This document shows, one piece after another, positions 10,095 to 17,942 of a stretch of 64,000 nucleotides of DNA (position 1 is its first letter; each line of letters starts with the position of its first letter). This stretch comes from Novosphingobium sp. JCM 18896 (GTDB taxonomy: Bacteria; Pseudomonadota; Alphaproteobacteria; Sphingomonadales; Sphingomonadaceae). The stretch spans positions 744,001-808,000 of the forward strand of contig NZ_JAPCZF010000003.1 of NCBI RefSeq assembly GCF_025938095.1, read 5' to 3'. The notes under the pieces are model-generated. The model was not told the DNA's origin, ran no database searches, and saw only the letters and a list, made by a program, of their open reading frames with translations. The position numbers and the translations under genes were made by a program.

Positions 10095-10109
10095 GTTCCT
10101 ATAATGTTC
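10095..10109. promoter_or_regulatory. LexA (SOS) box upstream of imuA
   Basis: GTTCCTATAATGTTC matches the direct-repeat operator GTTC-N7-GTTC recognised by alphaproteobacterial LexA, with an AT-rich spacer. It sits 18-33 nt upstream of the imuA start. imuABC cassettes are classical LexA targets, so damage-induced expression of the mutasome is expected. Confidence 0.9.
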
Positions 10110-10278
10110 CATCTTGCGCTGGACGCCGTCAACCCACCTTTGAACGCACCACCGCGACCGGCGGAATCCAGCGGTCGGCGGATTGCTGCGGCCGCTTGGC
10201 ATGGGACACGCTGCTGGCCATGACCGGGATATCCGCTCCCGAGCGGGGCGGCCGGCATCGATGGCGCGGCCTGTCGTG

Positions 10279-10473
10279 CTAGTTGACGGGCGTGGAGGGG
10301 GCCTGCTCGAGCATCTCGATGCGCTCGAGGATGGCGCGCCACACCCTTGCGCCCTCGAAGGCACCTTCGGCCAGCAGCGCGTCGGCGCGCATCGACGCGA
10401 ACAGAAAGGCCGATGTCCCGTGCTGTCGTTCAACTTCGAGCGCGCAGACCCACAGGTGCTCCTCGTCGGTCAC
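10279..10473 (-). CDS. Small DUF6961-like protein, 64 aa
   Basis: The 64-aa product has the layout of the small DUF6961-type proteins common in sphingomonads: an aromatic N-terminal helix (HLWVCALEVERQHG), a SMRADALLAEG segment and a final amphipathic helix (VWRAILERIEMLEQ). The role is unknown. Its GTG start overlaps the TGA of the 43-aa frame upstream (GTGA), so the two are translationally coupled. It ends about 170 nt from the LexA box of imuA and is transcribed in the same direction. Confidence 0.7.
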   Translation of the reverse strand: MTDEEHLWVCALEVERQHGTSAFLFASMRADALLAEGAFEGARVWRAILERIEMLEQAPSTPVN

Positions 10474-10601
10474 GACCAGGAAAGGAGGCCCTGCAGGATC
10501 CAGGCGCCCACCAGGAAGGCATGGGCCCAGGCATCGATGACGTTCCAGCGCTCGGCCCGCTCGATTTCAGCCTCTTCCTCGGGGGTGTACCAGTCCTTCA
10601 T
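10470..10601 (-). CDS. Short coupled open frame, 43 aa
   Basis: An ATG at 10601 opens a 43-codon frame whose product starts MKDWYTPEEEAEIERAERWN and ends in a hydrophobic, Trp-containing segment (AHAFLVGAWILQGLLSW). The hydrophobic stretch could associate with membrane. The TGA overlaps the GTG start of the downstream DUF6961-like gene by 4 nt, which is the main argument that it is translated. No family is recognised and the ribosome binding site is weak. Confidence 0.5.
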   Translation of the reverse strand: MKDWYTPEEEAEIERAERWNVIDAWAHAFLVGAWILQGLLSWS

Positions 10602-10685
10602 GGCGGACGAGATTACTATGCGCCCGCGCAATGCGCGAGCGCAGTTGCATCCGAAACTGTGGCTCCTCGACTGCGGGCGGGAGCG

Positions 10686-11315
10686 TCAGAGCAGCAGGCT
10701 GCCTTGATCGGGCGCCGATCCCGGCGGCGGCCAGACCTGTTGCGAGATCAGGCTCCCCGCGGGCAGGTGTCGCAGGACCTCATGTGCGGGGACATCGACA
10801 TCGAGCCAGTCGGCCCATCGGTCGCGCGTCAGCGGGATGATCTGGCGATCATGGTAGGGACGGATGTCCGGACCGGCATCCATCGTCAGCAGGCTGAATG
10901 CCTCGCCGTCTTCGTAGGCGCGCCAGACGCCGGCCATGCAGAACCAGTCGTGGCCCTCGAGCGTGAACAACCATTTGTCGAGACGTTTCTGCTTGGGGAT
11001 CGCGGGATCGGTCGTCTCGTAGAACCCGTCGCAAAGGACCAGGCAGCGGTTCGACGCGAAGTCGCGTCCGTCCGATCGGAAGTTGAAGACGGGCGCGCCG
11101 CGGGGGCCGGGCCAGGACCATCGCCGATTGACCAGTTCGCCGCTGCCGCGCTCGCCGACGATCCCCTTCACGATCGGCGCCACGTCGGTGATCAGGATAT
11201 CCTCGCGCGCCGCGACGTTGGGCTTTCCCTCGGGCAGCCTGATCTTGATCTTGAGGTCGTCGAAATCCTCCATGATAGAGGCGATGTCGACCTCCAGGCG
11301 GTAGTCGTTGCACAT
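10686..11315 (-). CDS. SRAP domain protein (YedK/HMCES family), active-site residues intact
   Basis: SRAP proteins bind abasic sites in single-stranded DNA and cross-link to them through Cys2, protecting them during replication. The ATG at 11315 gives MCNDYRLEV, placing Cys at position 2. The catalytic Glu is present at residue 100 (CDGFYE) and the His at 155 (YHDR). A GAGG ribosome binding site precedes this start; the frame stays open further upstream, but that extension would bury Cys2 and is rejected. The 209-aa length fits the family. It diverges from a second SRAP-like gene across a LexA box, so SOS control is expected. Confidence 0.93.
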   Translation of the reverse strand: MCNDYRLEVDIASIMEDFDDLKIKIRLPEGKPNVAAREDILITDVAPIVKGIVGERGSGELVNRRWSWPGPRGAPVFNFRSDGRDFASNRCLVLCDGFYETTDPAIPKQKRLDKWLFTLEGHDWFCMAGVWRAYEDGEAFSLLTMDAGPDIRPYHDRQIIPLTRDRWADWLDVDVPAHEVLRHLPAGSLISQQVWPPPGSAPDQGSLLL

Positions 11316-11352
11316 GGAAACCTCATTCCTCCGCAGCTTGCAAGCGGTCTTA

Positions 11353-11367
11353 GTTCTCTTTATGTTC
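11353..11367. promoter_or_regulatory. LexA (SOS) box between divergent SRAP genes
   Basis: GTTCTCTTTATGTTC is a perfect GTTC-N7-GTTC site with an AT-rich spacer. It lies 37 nt upstream of the minus-strand SRAP start and 5 nt before the proposed GTG start of the plus-strand SRAP-like gene. One repressor site can therefore control both genes. Confidence 0.85.
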
Positions 11368-11372
11368 TGTCT

Positions 11373-11912
11373 GTGGACTCGAAGCCAACCCCGTTCGATA
11401 TCGATGCCCCGCTTGGCGACGCGCGCGCGATCATCCGCCGCAATCCCGACGATCTCTCGGAAGTGGAGATGATCGAAGCAAGCTGGGGTTCCAATCCGCG
11501 TTTCACGGGCGGCATCGAGTACCGGTTCATTCGCGCGGAAGGAAAGACATTTCCGAGCGCGCGTTGCCTGATCCCTTGCTCGGAATTCCACATGCGCGCC
11601 GCGGGCGGCAAGCGCTACCGGGTTACGCTAGACAGCGGCAACTTCTTCTACCTCGCCGGCGTATGGGAGCCGGCCATGGCCGACTGGCCAGTCTGCTACC
11701 GCGTCATCACCGTCTACGCGAATTCCGATATATCGGACTATCAGGAGCGGCACGGCGCGATCATCCATCGCCGCCAGGTCATGCAGTGGCTCGACGCTAC
11801 GGTGCCGGAGACGGAATTGCTCGCGATCCAGCCTGCGCACACCTTCTTCGTCGAGGAGATGAAAGGCGCGCGCGCAGGCAAGCCCGGCGCTCAGCGCCGC
11901 CTTGCGCTCTGA
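11373..11912 (+). CDS. Degenerate SRAP-like protein lacking catalytic residues
   Basis: The core of this 179-aa protein aligns with the SRAP fold: AIIRRNPDDLSEVEMIEASWG, SARCLIPCSEF, LAGVWEPAM and a C-terminal TFFVEEM strand. Compared with its divergent neighbour, the Cys2-bearing N-terminal segment is absent. The catalytic Glu position is Met74 (SEFHM), and the HDR motif is QER (residues 124-126) followed by a His. Abasic-site cross-linking by the usual mechanism is therefore unlikely. The GTG at 11373 is chosen because SRAP similarity begins soon after; ATG at 11469 is an alternative. It probably responds to DNA damage through the LexA box. Confidence 0.75.
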   Translation: MDSKPTPFDIDAPLGDARAIIRRNPDDLSEVEMIEASWGSNPRFTGGIEYRFIRAEGKTFPSARCLIPCSEFHMRAAGGKRYRVTLDSGNFFYLAGVWEPAMADWPVCYRVITVYANSDISDYQERHGAIIHRRQVMQWLDATVPETELLAIQPAHTFFVEEMKGARAGKPGAQRRLAL

Positions 11913-11973
11913 TGTCGGCGAACTGCGGCCGGCAGCGATTGAACCCGCCGCCGGGTCCGGTCAGAAGGCGCCC

Positions 11974-12885
11974 ATGAAATCCCGATTGCGCGCCGCGCCG
12001 CTCGCCCTTATCCTGTTGCTCGCCGCCTGCGCAGCGCCGCATACGCCGTCACGCGATGCGCGTGCGTCAAACGCAGCGGCGCTGAGGCTCGCGAGCTGGA
12101 ATCTCGAATTCCTCGCCGAAAAGGACGGGACGGGATGCGAACCGCGCACGGCGGCCGACTACGCGGCGATGCGCCGGATCGCAAACGACCTTGATGCCGA
12201 TGTCGTCGCCTTCCAGGAAGCCGAGAGCCCTATGGCCGCGGCGCGGGTGTTCGATCCTGCCCGCTATGTGATCGTCATGGAGAACCGCGCAGGCAATCCG
12301 ACCGGGACCTGCGGCGGCAGGCATCCCGAGCAACCGTTTATTCGTCAGGCGGTCGGCTTCGCCATCCGCAAGGGTATCGCCTTCGATCGCAATCCCGACG
12401 TGACGAGCCTGCAGACAGGCGATCCGCAGCTTCGCTCGGGTGTCGACGTGACGATCCGCCCGCGCGGGCGCGGCGCGATCAGGCTCCTCGGCGTCCATCT
12501 CAAATCCGGCTGTTTCACCGGCGCCGAGGCCAAGGCTTGCCCGGTGCTCCTGGGTCAGATCCCCGCGCTCGAGGCCTGGATCGACGCGGCAGCGAACGGT
12601 GCGCAACGCTTCGCGGTCATGGGCGACTGGAACCGCCGCCTGGCGCTTGCGCGCGACGCGGTGTGGAGCGAGATCGACGATGGCGTTCCGGCCAATGCCG
12701 ATCTGCGCCTCGCCGACGAAGGCGTCCCGCCGGCCTGCGATCCGCGGTTCGACAGCTTCATCGACCATATCGTCCTCGACAAGCGCGCGGGCCGCGACAT
12801 GCATTCGTATTCGGAGGTTCGCTACGCCGAGGGCGAAAAGCATTACTCGGATCACTGCCCCGTCGTGGTGACGCTGGGTGGCTGA
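11974..12885 (+). CDS. Endonuclease/exonuclease/phosphatase (EEP) family lipoprotein
   Basis: The product has a lipoprotein signal (basic start, hydrophobic core, lipobox LLAAC at about residues 14-18) and an EEP metallo-phosphoesterase domain. The conserved motifs run in order: ASWNLEFLAE, FQEAES, VHLKSG, GDWNRR, DSFIDHIV and SDHCPVV. DNase I-like nucleases and some phosphatases share this set, so the substrate cannot be fixed. It should act outside the cytoplasm, anchored to a membrane. The ATG at 11974 is preferred over an earlier in-frame start because only this one gives a clean signal peptide. It follows the SRAP-like gene closely on the same strand. Confidence 0.88.
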   Translation: MKSRLRAAPLALILLLAACAAPHTPSRDARASNAAALRLASWNLEFLAEKDGTGCEPRTAADYAAMRRIANDLDADVVAFQEAESPMAAARVFDPARYVIVMENRAGNPTGTCGGRHPEQPFIRQAVGFAIRKGIAFDRNPDVTSLQTGDPQLRSGVDVTIRPRGRGAIRLLGVHLKSGCFTGAEAKACPVLLGQIPALEAWIDAAANGAQRFAVMGDWNRRLALARDAVWSEIDDGVPANADLRLADEGVPPACDPRFDSFIDHIVLDKRAGRDMHSYSEVRYAEGEKHYSDHCPVVVTLGG

Positions 12886-12956
12886 TCGAACGATTTCTGT
12901 CCGCACGACGATCGTTATCGAGCCAGGTGCTGGCCGCGCGGAGGGGACATGAGCGC

Positions 12957-14132
12957 ATGCCGCCCATGACCATCGAACGGATCGGGCTGCCGCTGGCGCG
13001 GCGCATGGCGCTGGCGGCGCAAGGATTCGGACGCAAGCTGCCGGACAAGCCCGGCTCGGCCGATCTGATGCGCGCTCTGGCAAAGATCCAGCTCCATCAG
13101 ATCGACAGCGTCAACGTCCTGTCCCGCGCGCATTATCTGCCGGCTTTCTCGCGTCTCGGCGCTTACGACCGGGCGGATCTGGACAACCTCGCATGGGGCC
13201 CCAGGCGCAAGCGGCGTTTGTTCGAATATTGGGCCCATGAAGCCTCGCTGCTGCCGGTCGAACTTCAGCCGCTTCTGCGGTGGCGCATGGCCGCGGCCGA
13301 TCGCGGCGAGACGGGCTGGGGGCGCATGCGCCTCTATGCGACCGAACGGCGCGCCGAGGCCATGGCGCTGCTCGATCGTATTCGCATCGACGGTCCGCTC
13401 GCGGCATCCGACTTCGAGAGCCACAAGGGGCAGTCGGGCTGGTGGGAATGGAGCGACACCAAGCGCGCGCTCGAGTGGCTCTTCTGGGCGGGTCACATCA
13501 CCACCGCGACGCGGCGGGGCAGTTTCGAGCGCGTCTACGACCTGACCGAGCGGGTCATTCCCGCGCACATTCTGAGCGAGGAGACCCCGGGCGAGGCGCA
13601 GGCTTGCCTTGCCCTCATCGAGCGCGCGGCCAAGGCACATGGTATCGCGACAGCTGCAGACCTTCGGGACTATTTTCGGCTGTCTCCCGAACAGGCGAGG
13701 ACCGCGATCGCGGGCCTCGTCGAGGAGGGGGTGTTGATTCCGGTCAACGTGCCGGGATGGCGCGATACATGGATCCACCGCGATGCCCGCCGGCCGCGTA
13801 CGATCAAGGGGCAGGCCTTGCTGGCCCCCTTCGATCCGCTGATCTGGTCAAGGGACCGTGTTCAGAGGTTGTTCGGCTTCCACTATCGCATCGAAATCTA
13901 CGTGCCGGCCGAGAAGCGCAAGCACGGCTACTATGTCCTGCCGTTCCTGCTCGGCGATCGGCTGGTCGCGCGCGTCGATCTCAAGGCCGATCGCCAAGCG
14001 TCGCGTCTGCTGGTCCAGACTTGTCATTTCGAGCCGGACGCGCCGCGTGATGCTGCGGAGGCGCTTCGAGCCGAACTGGGCTTGCTCGCGCGATGGTTGG
14101 GACTTGGCGGCGAAGACTATTGTCTGCGCTGA
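12957..14132 (+). CDS. YcaQ-type crosslink-repair DNA glycosylase (winged-helix DUF1006)
   Basis: The 391-aa product matches the YcaQ/AlkX family of HTH_42 (DUF1006) DNA glycosylases, which unhook interstrand crosslinks. The characteristic segment LHQIDSVNVLSRAHYLP lies near residue 45. LFEYWAHEASLLP and GWWEWSDTKRALEWLFW follow, and LLAPFDPLIWSRDRVQRLF lies near residue 290. The length fits. A GAGGGG ribosome binding site lies 10 nt before the ATG at 12957; the ATG at 12966 is possible. It stands next to the SRAP/imuABC block, consistent with a role in DNA repair, though no LexA box is visible directly upstream. Confidence 0.92.
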   Translation: MPPMTIERIGLPLARRMALAAQGFGRKLPDKPGSADLMRALAKIQLHQIDSVNVLSRAHYLPAFSRLGAYDRADLDNLAWGPRRKRRLFEYWAHEASLLPVELQPLLRWRMAAADRGETGWGRMRLYATERRAEAMALLDRIRIDGPLAASDFESHKGQSGWWEWSDTKRALEWLFWAGHITTATRRGSFERVYDLTERVIPAHILSEETPGEAQACLALIERAAKAHGIATAADLRDYFRLSPEQARTAIAGLVEEGVLIPVNVPGWRDTWIHRDARRPRTIKGQALLAPFDPLIWSRDRVQRLFGFHYRIEIYVPAEKRKHGYYVLPFLLGDRLVARVDLKADRQASRLLVQTCHFEPDAPRDAAEALRAELGLLARWLGLGGEDYCLR

Positions 14133-14294
14133 CTTTGCTCGCCCCCGATCGGGAGATCACGATGGACTGCTTGCGCTAGGGAGCAGGATTTCCCCGTCGC
14201 TTTTGCGGGCAGGGTAAAGGTCAACCAATCGGGTTCGCCGATTCCGATCGGGACGGCTGTTTGACAGGCAAAAAGCGCCTCGACCGGGGCTCGC

Positions 14295-14855
14295 TCACGA
14301 AGCCGTGCTGATCCTCGCGATGATCAGGCGGTCGACAAGGTCTGCGACCCTTGCCAAGTCCAGAAGCGGCTCCTCGCGCAGCCACCAATCGAGCAGTTCG
14401 ATAGTGCCTACGATCGCGAAGCGTATGGCGAGCCGTCGCGGCAACCACTCCGGAGACAGGTCGGGAAGATCGGCCATGCGGTCGAACAGGTGGCGCACCA
14501 ACATGCCGCGCGTGGCGTCGCCGGCGCCGGTCAGAAGCGCGATGTATGTCGAACGTTCGGCATCGATGGCTTGTACGAGTTCGCGCGCCGCAGCCTGCGT
14601 GCCGCCGGAAATCAGCGCCGGTATCATCTGCTCGACCAGTTCGTCGGCAAGATGGGCTACCGTGTCCACCAGCAGGTCGCGCGGATCGGCGTAGTGGCGG
14701 AAATAGGTGGCATAGCCCACGCCGGCGCGATCGGCGATCATGGCGCCCGTGACAGCCTCAAAGGGCATGTCCGCCAGAAGTTCGAGCAGCGCCTGCCGCA
14801 TTGCCGCTCGTGATCGCACGACCCTCGCGTCTTGTCGCTCGCCTACCCTTGACAC
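14295..14855 (-). CDS. TetR/AcrR family regulator
   Basis: The 186-aa protein has an N-terminal TetR helix-turn-helix (about 12-62: LLELLADMPFEAVTGAMIAD followed by AGVGYATYFRHYADPRDLL) and a C-terminal helical ligand-binding domain. It diverges from the P450 / MpaB-type operon, and a perfect 7-3-7 palindrome lies between the two starts. It probably represses itself and the oxygenase operon until an unknown hydrophobic ligand binds. Confidence 0.92.
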   Translation of the reverse strand: MSRVGERQDARVVRSRAAMRQALLELLADMPFEAVTGAMIADRAGVGYATYFRHYADPRDLLVDTVAHLADELVEQMIPALISGGTQAAARELVQAIDAERSTYIALLTGAGDATRGMLVRHLFDRMADLPDLSPEWLPRRLAIRFAIVGTIELLDWWLREEPLLDLARVADLVDRLIIARISTAS

Positions 14856-14893
14856 TTTTGCCTTCGATCCAATTTATGATAAGTAACTTATCA
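14849..14893 (+). promoter_or_regulatory. P450 operon promoter region with palindromic TetR operator
   Basis: TGATAAGTAACTTATCA at 14877-14893 is a perfect 7-3-7 inverted repeat, the usual shape of a TetR operator. TTGACA at 14849-14854 resembles a -35 for the P450 gene, and TATGAT at 14875-14880 could serve as a -10, although the 20-nt spacer is long. The palindrome would overlap the -10 and block transcription. The same site lies 22 nt upstream of the tetR start. Confidence 0.7.
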
Positions 14894-14908
14894 AAAGTGG
14901 AGTCGAAG

Positions 14909-16063
14909 ATGGACGCCATCGTTTCGCAAGTCGAGCGCCAAAAGGGTGAAAAACCCCGAAGCAAATCGTTAGATGGCACGCGCGGCGGTCCCGTGCGAAC
15001 GGTGCTGCCAGTCCGCGGTTACGACGCCGTTCGGCGCGTGCTGCGCGATCCGGGCCTGCGGCAGGCGGGCTTCAAGGCGGATCTGGTCGAGCGGGCTGGT
15101 CGGACGGTGCGTCCGCCGATTCTGTTTCTTTCTGGCGAGGCCCATCGGCGCCAGCGGGCCGCAACCGCGCGCTTCTTCACACCGCGCGCGGTCAAGGAGC
15201 GGCACCGGCCGGTGATCGAGGAATGCTGCGACCGGCTGATCGATCAACTGCAGCGCCGCGGTCATGCCCGGCTCGACACCATGGCGCTGGACCTCGCGGT
15301 GAGCGTCGCTGCCGGCATCGTCGGGCTGACCGACAGCGACAAGCGCGGCATGATCAGGCGATTGGACGCTTTCTTCTCGCCGGCGCTGGCGATGCGTCAC
15401 GATCCTATATCCGGCGTGATCGCGACCGTGCTCGGGCAATTGCGCATGTTCCATTTCCATATCCGCGACGTCCGTCCCGCCATTGCGGCGCGCCGGCAAC
15501 AGCCGCGCGAGGATGTGATCTCGCATCTGCTTTCCGAAGGATATTCTGACCGGGATATCCTCGTCGAATGCTTCACCTACGGTGCGGCCGGCATGGTCAC
15601 GACGCGTGAATTCGTGACGATGGCGGGATGGCACCTGCTCGAGAATGCCGAATTGCGCGGCCGATTCCTGACGACGGACCGGGCCGGCCGCCTCGCTATG
15701 CTCGAGGAAATCTTGCGCCTGGAGCCGGTCGTCGGCACGCTTTATCGCCGCGCGAAGGGCGGCGAGCCACCGCTTGCGCTCGACATTCGCTCCGCCAATG
15801 CCGATCCCGAAGCGATGGGCGACGATCCGGAGCATCTCGATCCCGACAGGCTGCGTAGCGATCGCGTGGGCGGAGCCGGCCTTGCCTTCGGCGATGGCGA
15901 GCATCGTTGCCCTGGCGCGGGCGTGGCCCTGAACGAGGCCGAGGCCTTCCTCGATCGTCTGCTGCGGGTACCGGGCCTGCGGTTGGTGCGCGCGCCAAAG
16001 CTCGGCTGGAATTCCCTCGTCACCGGCTATGAACTTCGTGACTGCCGTATCGAGATCGTCTGA
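14909..16063 (+). CDS. Cytochrome P450
   Basis: The 384-aa soluble P450 has the heme-binding loop FGDGEHRCPG at about 327-336, with the axial Cys at 334. An ExxR motif appears in LEEILRL, and an I-helix-like stretch (YGAAGMVTTREF) carries the Thr expected for oxygen activation. There is no membrane anchor, so it should need separate ferredoxin and reductase partners; neither is encoded nearby. The ATG at 14909 is chosen because GTGGAG precedes it; the longer frame would overlap tetR. The stop overlaps the next gene (TGATG), so the two form an operon. Confidence 0.93.
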   Translation: MDAIVSQVERQKGEKPRSKSLDGTRGGPVRTVLPVRGYDAVRRVLRDPGLRQAGFKADLVERAGRTVRPPILFLSGEAHRRQRAATARFFTPRAVKERHRPVIEECCDRLIDQLQRRGHARLDTMALDLAVSVAAGIVGLTDSDKRGMIRRLDAFFSPALAMRHDPISGVIATVLGQLRMFHFHIRDVRPAIAARRQQPREDVISHLLSEGYSDRDILVECFTYGAAGMVTTREFVTMAGWHLLENAELRGRFLTTDRAGRLAMLEEILRLEPVVGTLYRRAKGGEPPLALDIRSANADPEAMGDDPEHLDPDRLRSDRVGGAGLAFGDGEHRCPGAGVALNEAEAFLDRLLRVPGLRLVRAPKLGWNSLVTGYELRDCRIEIV

Positions 16064-16911
16064 TGCTCCGCGTGTTGAACGAACTCATGCGCCCGCCGTC
16101 GGGCATAACGGCCGATTTTACGAAACCGATCGGCGAGCCGTCGCTTGCACCGGCCGATGGCGTCTCGTGGCGGATCTTTGCCAACCCCGTCACGGTGTTC
16201 ATCGGCGGCGTGGCCGCAGTGCTCCTCGAACTGGCCGAGCCGTCGGTTCGCTCGGGCGTTTGGGACAACAGCAGTTTCCGCAGAGATCCATTGGGCCGGC
16301 TGCGCCGCACGGGCTTTGCCGCAATGACCACGGTCTACGGACCCCGCGGCGAGGCAGAACGGATGATCGCGCGCGTGGTGGCGATGCACGCTGGGGTTCG
16401 CGGTACCACGGCCGACGGGCTGCCCTATAGCGCGAACGATCCCCGGCTTCTGAACTGGGTCCAGGCAACGGCCATATTCGGGTTCACCGAGGCTTATAGC
16501 GCCTATGCCTCCAAGCTCACGCCGGCCGAAAAATCCGCGGTCTTTGCCGAAGGGCAGGCGGCCGCGAAACTCTACGGCGCGGTGGGTGCGCCCGGCTCGT
16601 GGCCTGCGTGGGAACGGCTGCTGACCGCGACCGCGCCGACGCTCGAAGGTTCGGACATACTTTCTGAATTCCGGGGTGTAATGTCCGATGCAGCCATCCT
16701 GCCAGCCCCGTTGAAAGGGTTGCAGCGGCTGTTGGTGCGCGCGGCGGTCGAGATCGTGCCCGAGCCGGTCAGGAGCCTTCCGCAGTTGGAGGGGGCGGGC
16801 TTAAGAGCCGGCGAGCGTCTCCAGGTTCGTGCGATCGCCGCGATTGCAGGTTTCCTCCGGTTCTCGAGCCTTCCCGCCGCGCAAGCGGCGCGGCGTATGC
16901 GCGCAGGCTAG
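16063..16911 (+). CDS. MpaB-type oxygenase (DUF2236), P450-linked copy
   Basis: The 282-aa protein belongs to the DUF2236 / oxygenase MpaB family, heme-dependent enzymes related to latex-clearing protein and fungal MpaB. Family signatures are VWDNSSFRRDPLGRLRRT, the His-containing MHAGVRG, and PYSANDPRLLNWV. Its ATG overlaps the P450 stop by 1 nt, so the two enzymes probably act on related substrates under the TetR regulator. A paralogue with the same signatures is encoded at 49230-50060. The substrate is unknown. Confidence 0.88.
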   Translation: MLRVLNELMRPPSGITADFTKPIGEPSLAPADGVSWRIFANPVTVFIGGVAAVLLELAEPSVRSGVWDNSSFRRDPLGRLRRTGFAAMTTVYGPRGEAERMIARVVAMHAGVRGTTADGLPYSANDPRLLNWVQATAIFGFTEAYSAYASKLTPAEKSAVFAEGQAAAKLYGAVGAPGSWPAWERLLTATAPTLEGSDILSEFRGVMSDAAILPAPLKGLQRLLVRAAVEIVPEPVRSLPQLEGAGLRAGERLQVRAIAAIAGFLRFSSLPAAQAARRMRAG

Positions 16912-17165
16912 AGCTTGGCGATATGGCCGGCCAAGCCGGCAGCCAACCGTTCTCCCGCTATCTCGATCACGGCCGCCCGTTCACTTGGGCTGCCAGGAAG
17001 CGCAACGGCCTTGGTGCCCCGGGACATCGCGCAAATATCCTCGCCTCAGATGATGAGGAGGAGGATCCCTCCGGCCACGCGGGCTTACCTCCGCGAGTCC
17101 TGGGCGCGGAGCCCACATTACGGTGTTTTCATGAAACAGGCGAAGACGCGGCACGTTTGCCTGTC

Positions 17166-17939
17166 ATGGATATGGCTTCGACATGTGCTGTGGTCACCGG
17201 CGGAGAATCGGGCATCGGTAAGGCTTGCGCTCTGGCGCTCGGCCGAGCCCAAGTCTCGGTCGCGCTGACCTGGTTTCACGACGAAGGCGCCGCCGCGGCG
17301 GTGGTCGCGGAGATCGCGGCGGCGGGCGGTAAGGCGATCGCGCAGCAGGCCGATGTCGGGAGCGAAGCCGACGTCGAGACGCTGTTCGCTGCGGCAGAGG
17401 CGGTGCTCGGTCCCGTGCGGCTGCTCGTCAATTCCGCAGGACTCAATATGACGGGCACGTCCATCCAGGACATGAGCCTCGCCCAGTTCGACCGCGTCCT
17501 GCACGCCGATCTCCATGGTCCGTTTCTCACCTGCCGGCGGCTTGTCCGCGGTCTCGAGGGACACGAGGGCGGCGCCCGTATCGTCAACATCTCGTCGATC
17601 CACGAGCGCGCGCCTCGCGCCGGGGGCGCCGACTACGATAGCGCCAAGGGCGGCCTGGCACAGCTCACCGCCACGCTGGCGCTCGAGCTCGCGCCGCGCG
17701 GCATCGCGGTGAATGCCGTTGCGCCCGGGATGATCCTGACACCGATGAACCAGTCGGCGCTCGACGATCCGGACGAACTCGCGCGTAAGTCGGCTGCAAT
17801 CCCCTGGGGACGTGCAGGGCGGCCCGAAGAAGTGGCGGACCTCGTTCTCTATCTGCTCTCGCCCGCGGCCGACTACATCACTGGCGCGACGGTGGTGATC
17901 GACGGCGCGCTATCGCTTACCGTCGCACAAGGAGCCTGA
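17166..17939 (+). CDS. Short-chain dehydrogenase/reductase (SDR)
   Basis: The 257-aa classical SDR has the Rossmann motif TGGESGIG at about 11-18, NSAG in the middle strand and the catalytic Ser-Tyr-Lys set (ISS... then YDSAK). The C-terminal VAPGMILTPM and GATVVIDGA segments are also typical. It resembles glucose 1-dehydrogenase-like members, but the substrate is not predictable. The ATG at 17166 is chosen because the SDR domain begins at once; upstream in-frame sequence is not SDR-like. A GH130-like gene starts 3 nt after the stop, indicating a two-gene operon. Confidence 0.92.
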   Translation: MDMASTCAVVTGGESGIGKACALALGRAQVSVALTWFHDEGAAAAVVAEIAAAGGKAIAQQADVGSEADVETLFAAAEAVLGPVRLLVNSAGLNMTGTSIQDMSLAQFDRVLHADLHGPFLTCRRLVRGLEGHEGGARIVNISSIHERAPRAGGADYDSAKGGLAQLTATLALELAPRGIAVNAVAPGMILTPMNQSALDDPDELARKSAAIPWGRAGRPEEVADLVLYLLSPAADYITGATVVIDGALSLTVAQGA

Positions 17940-17942
17940 TGC

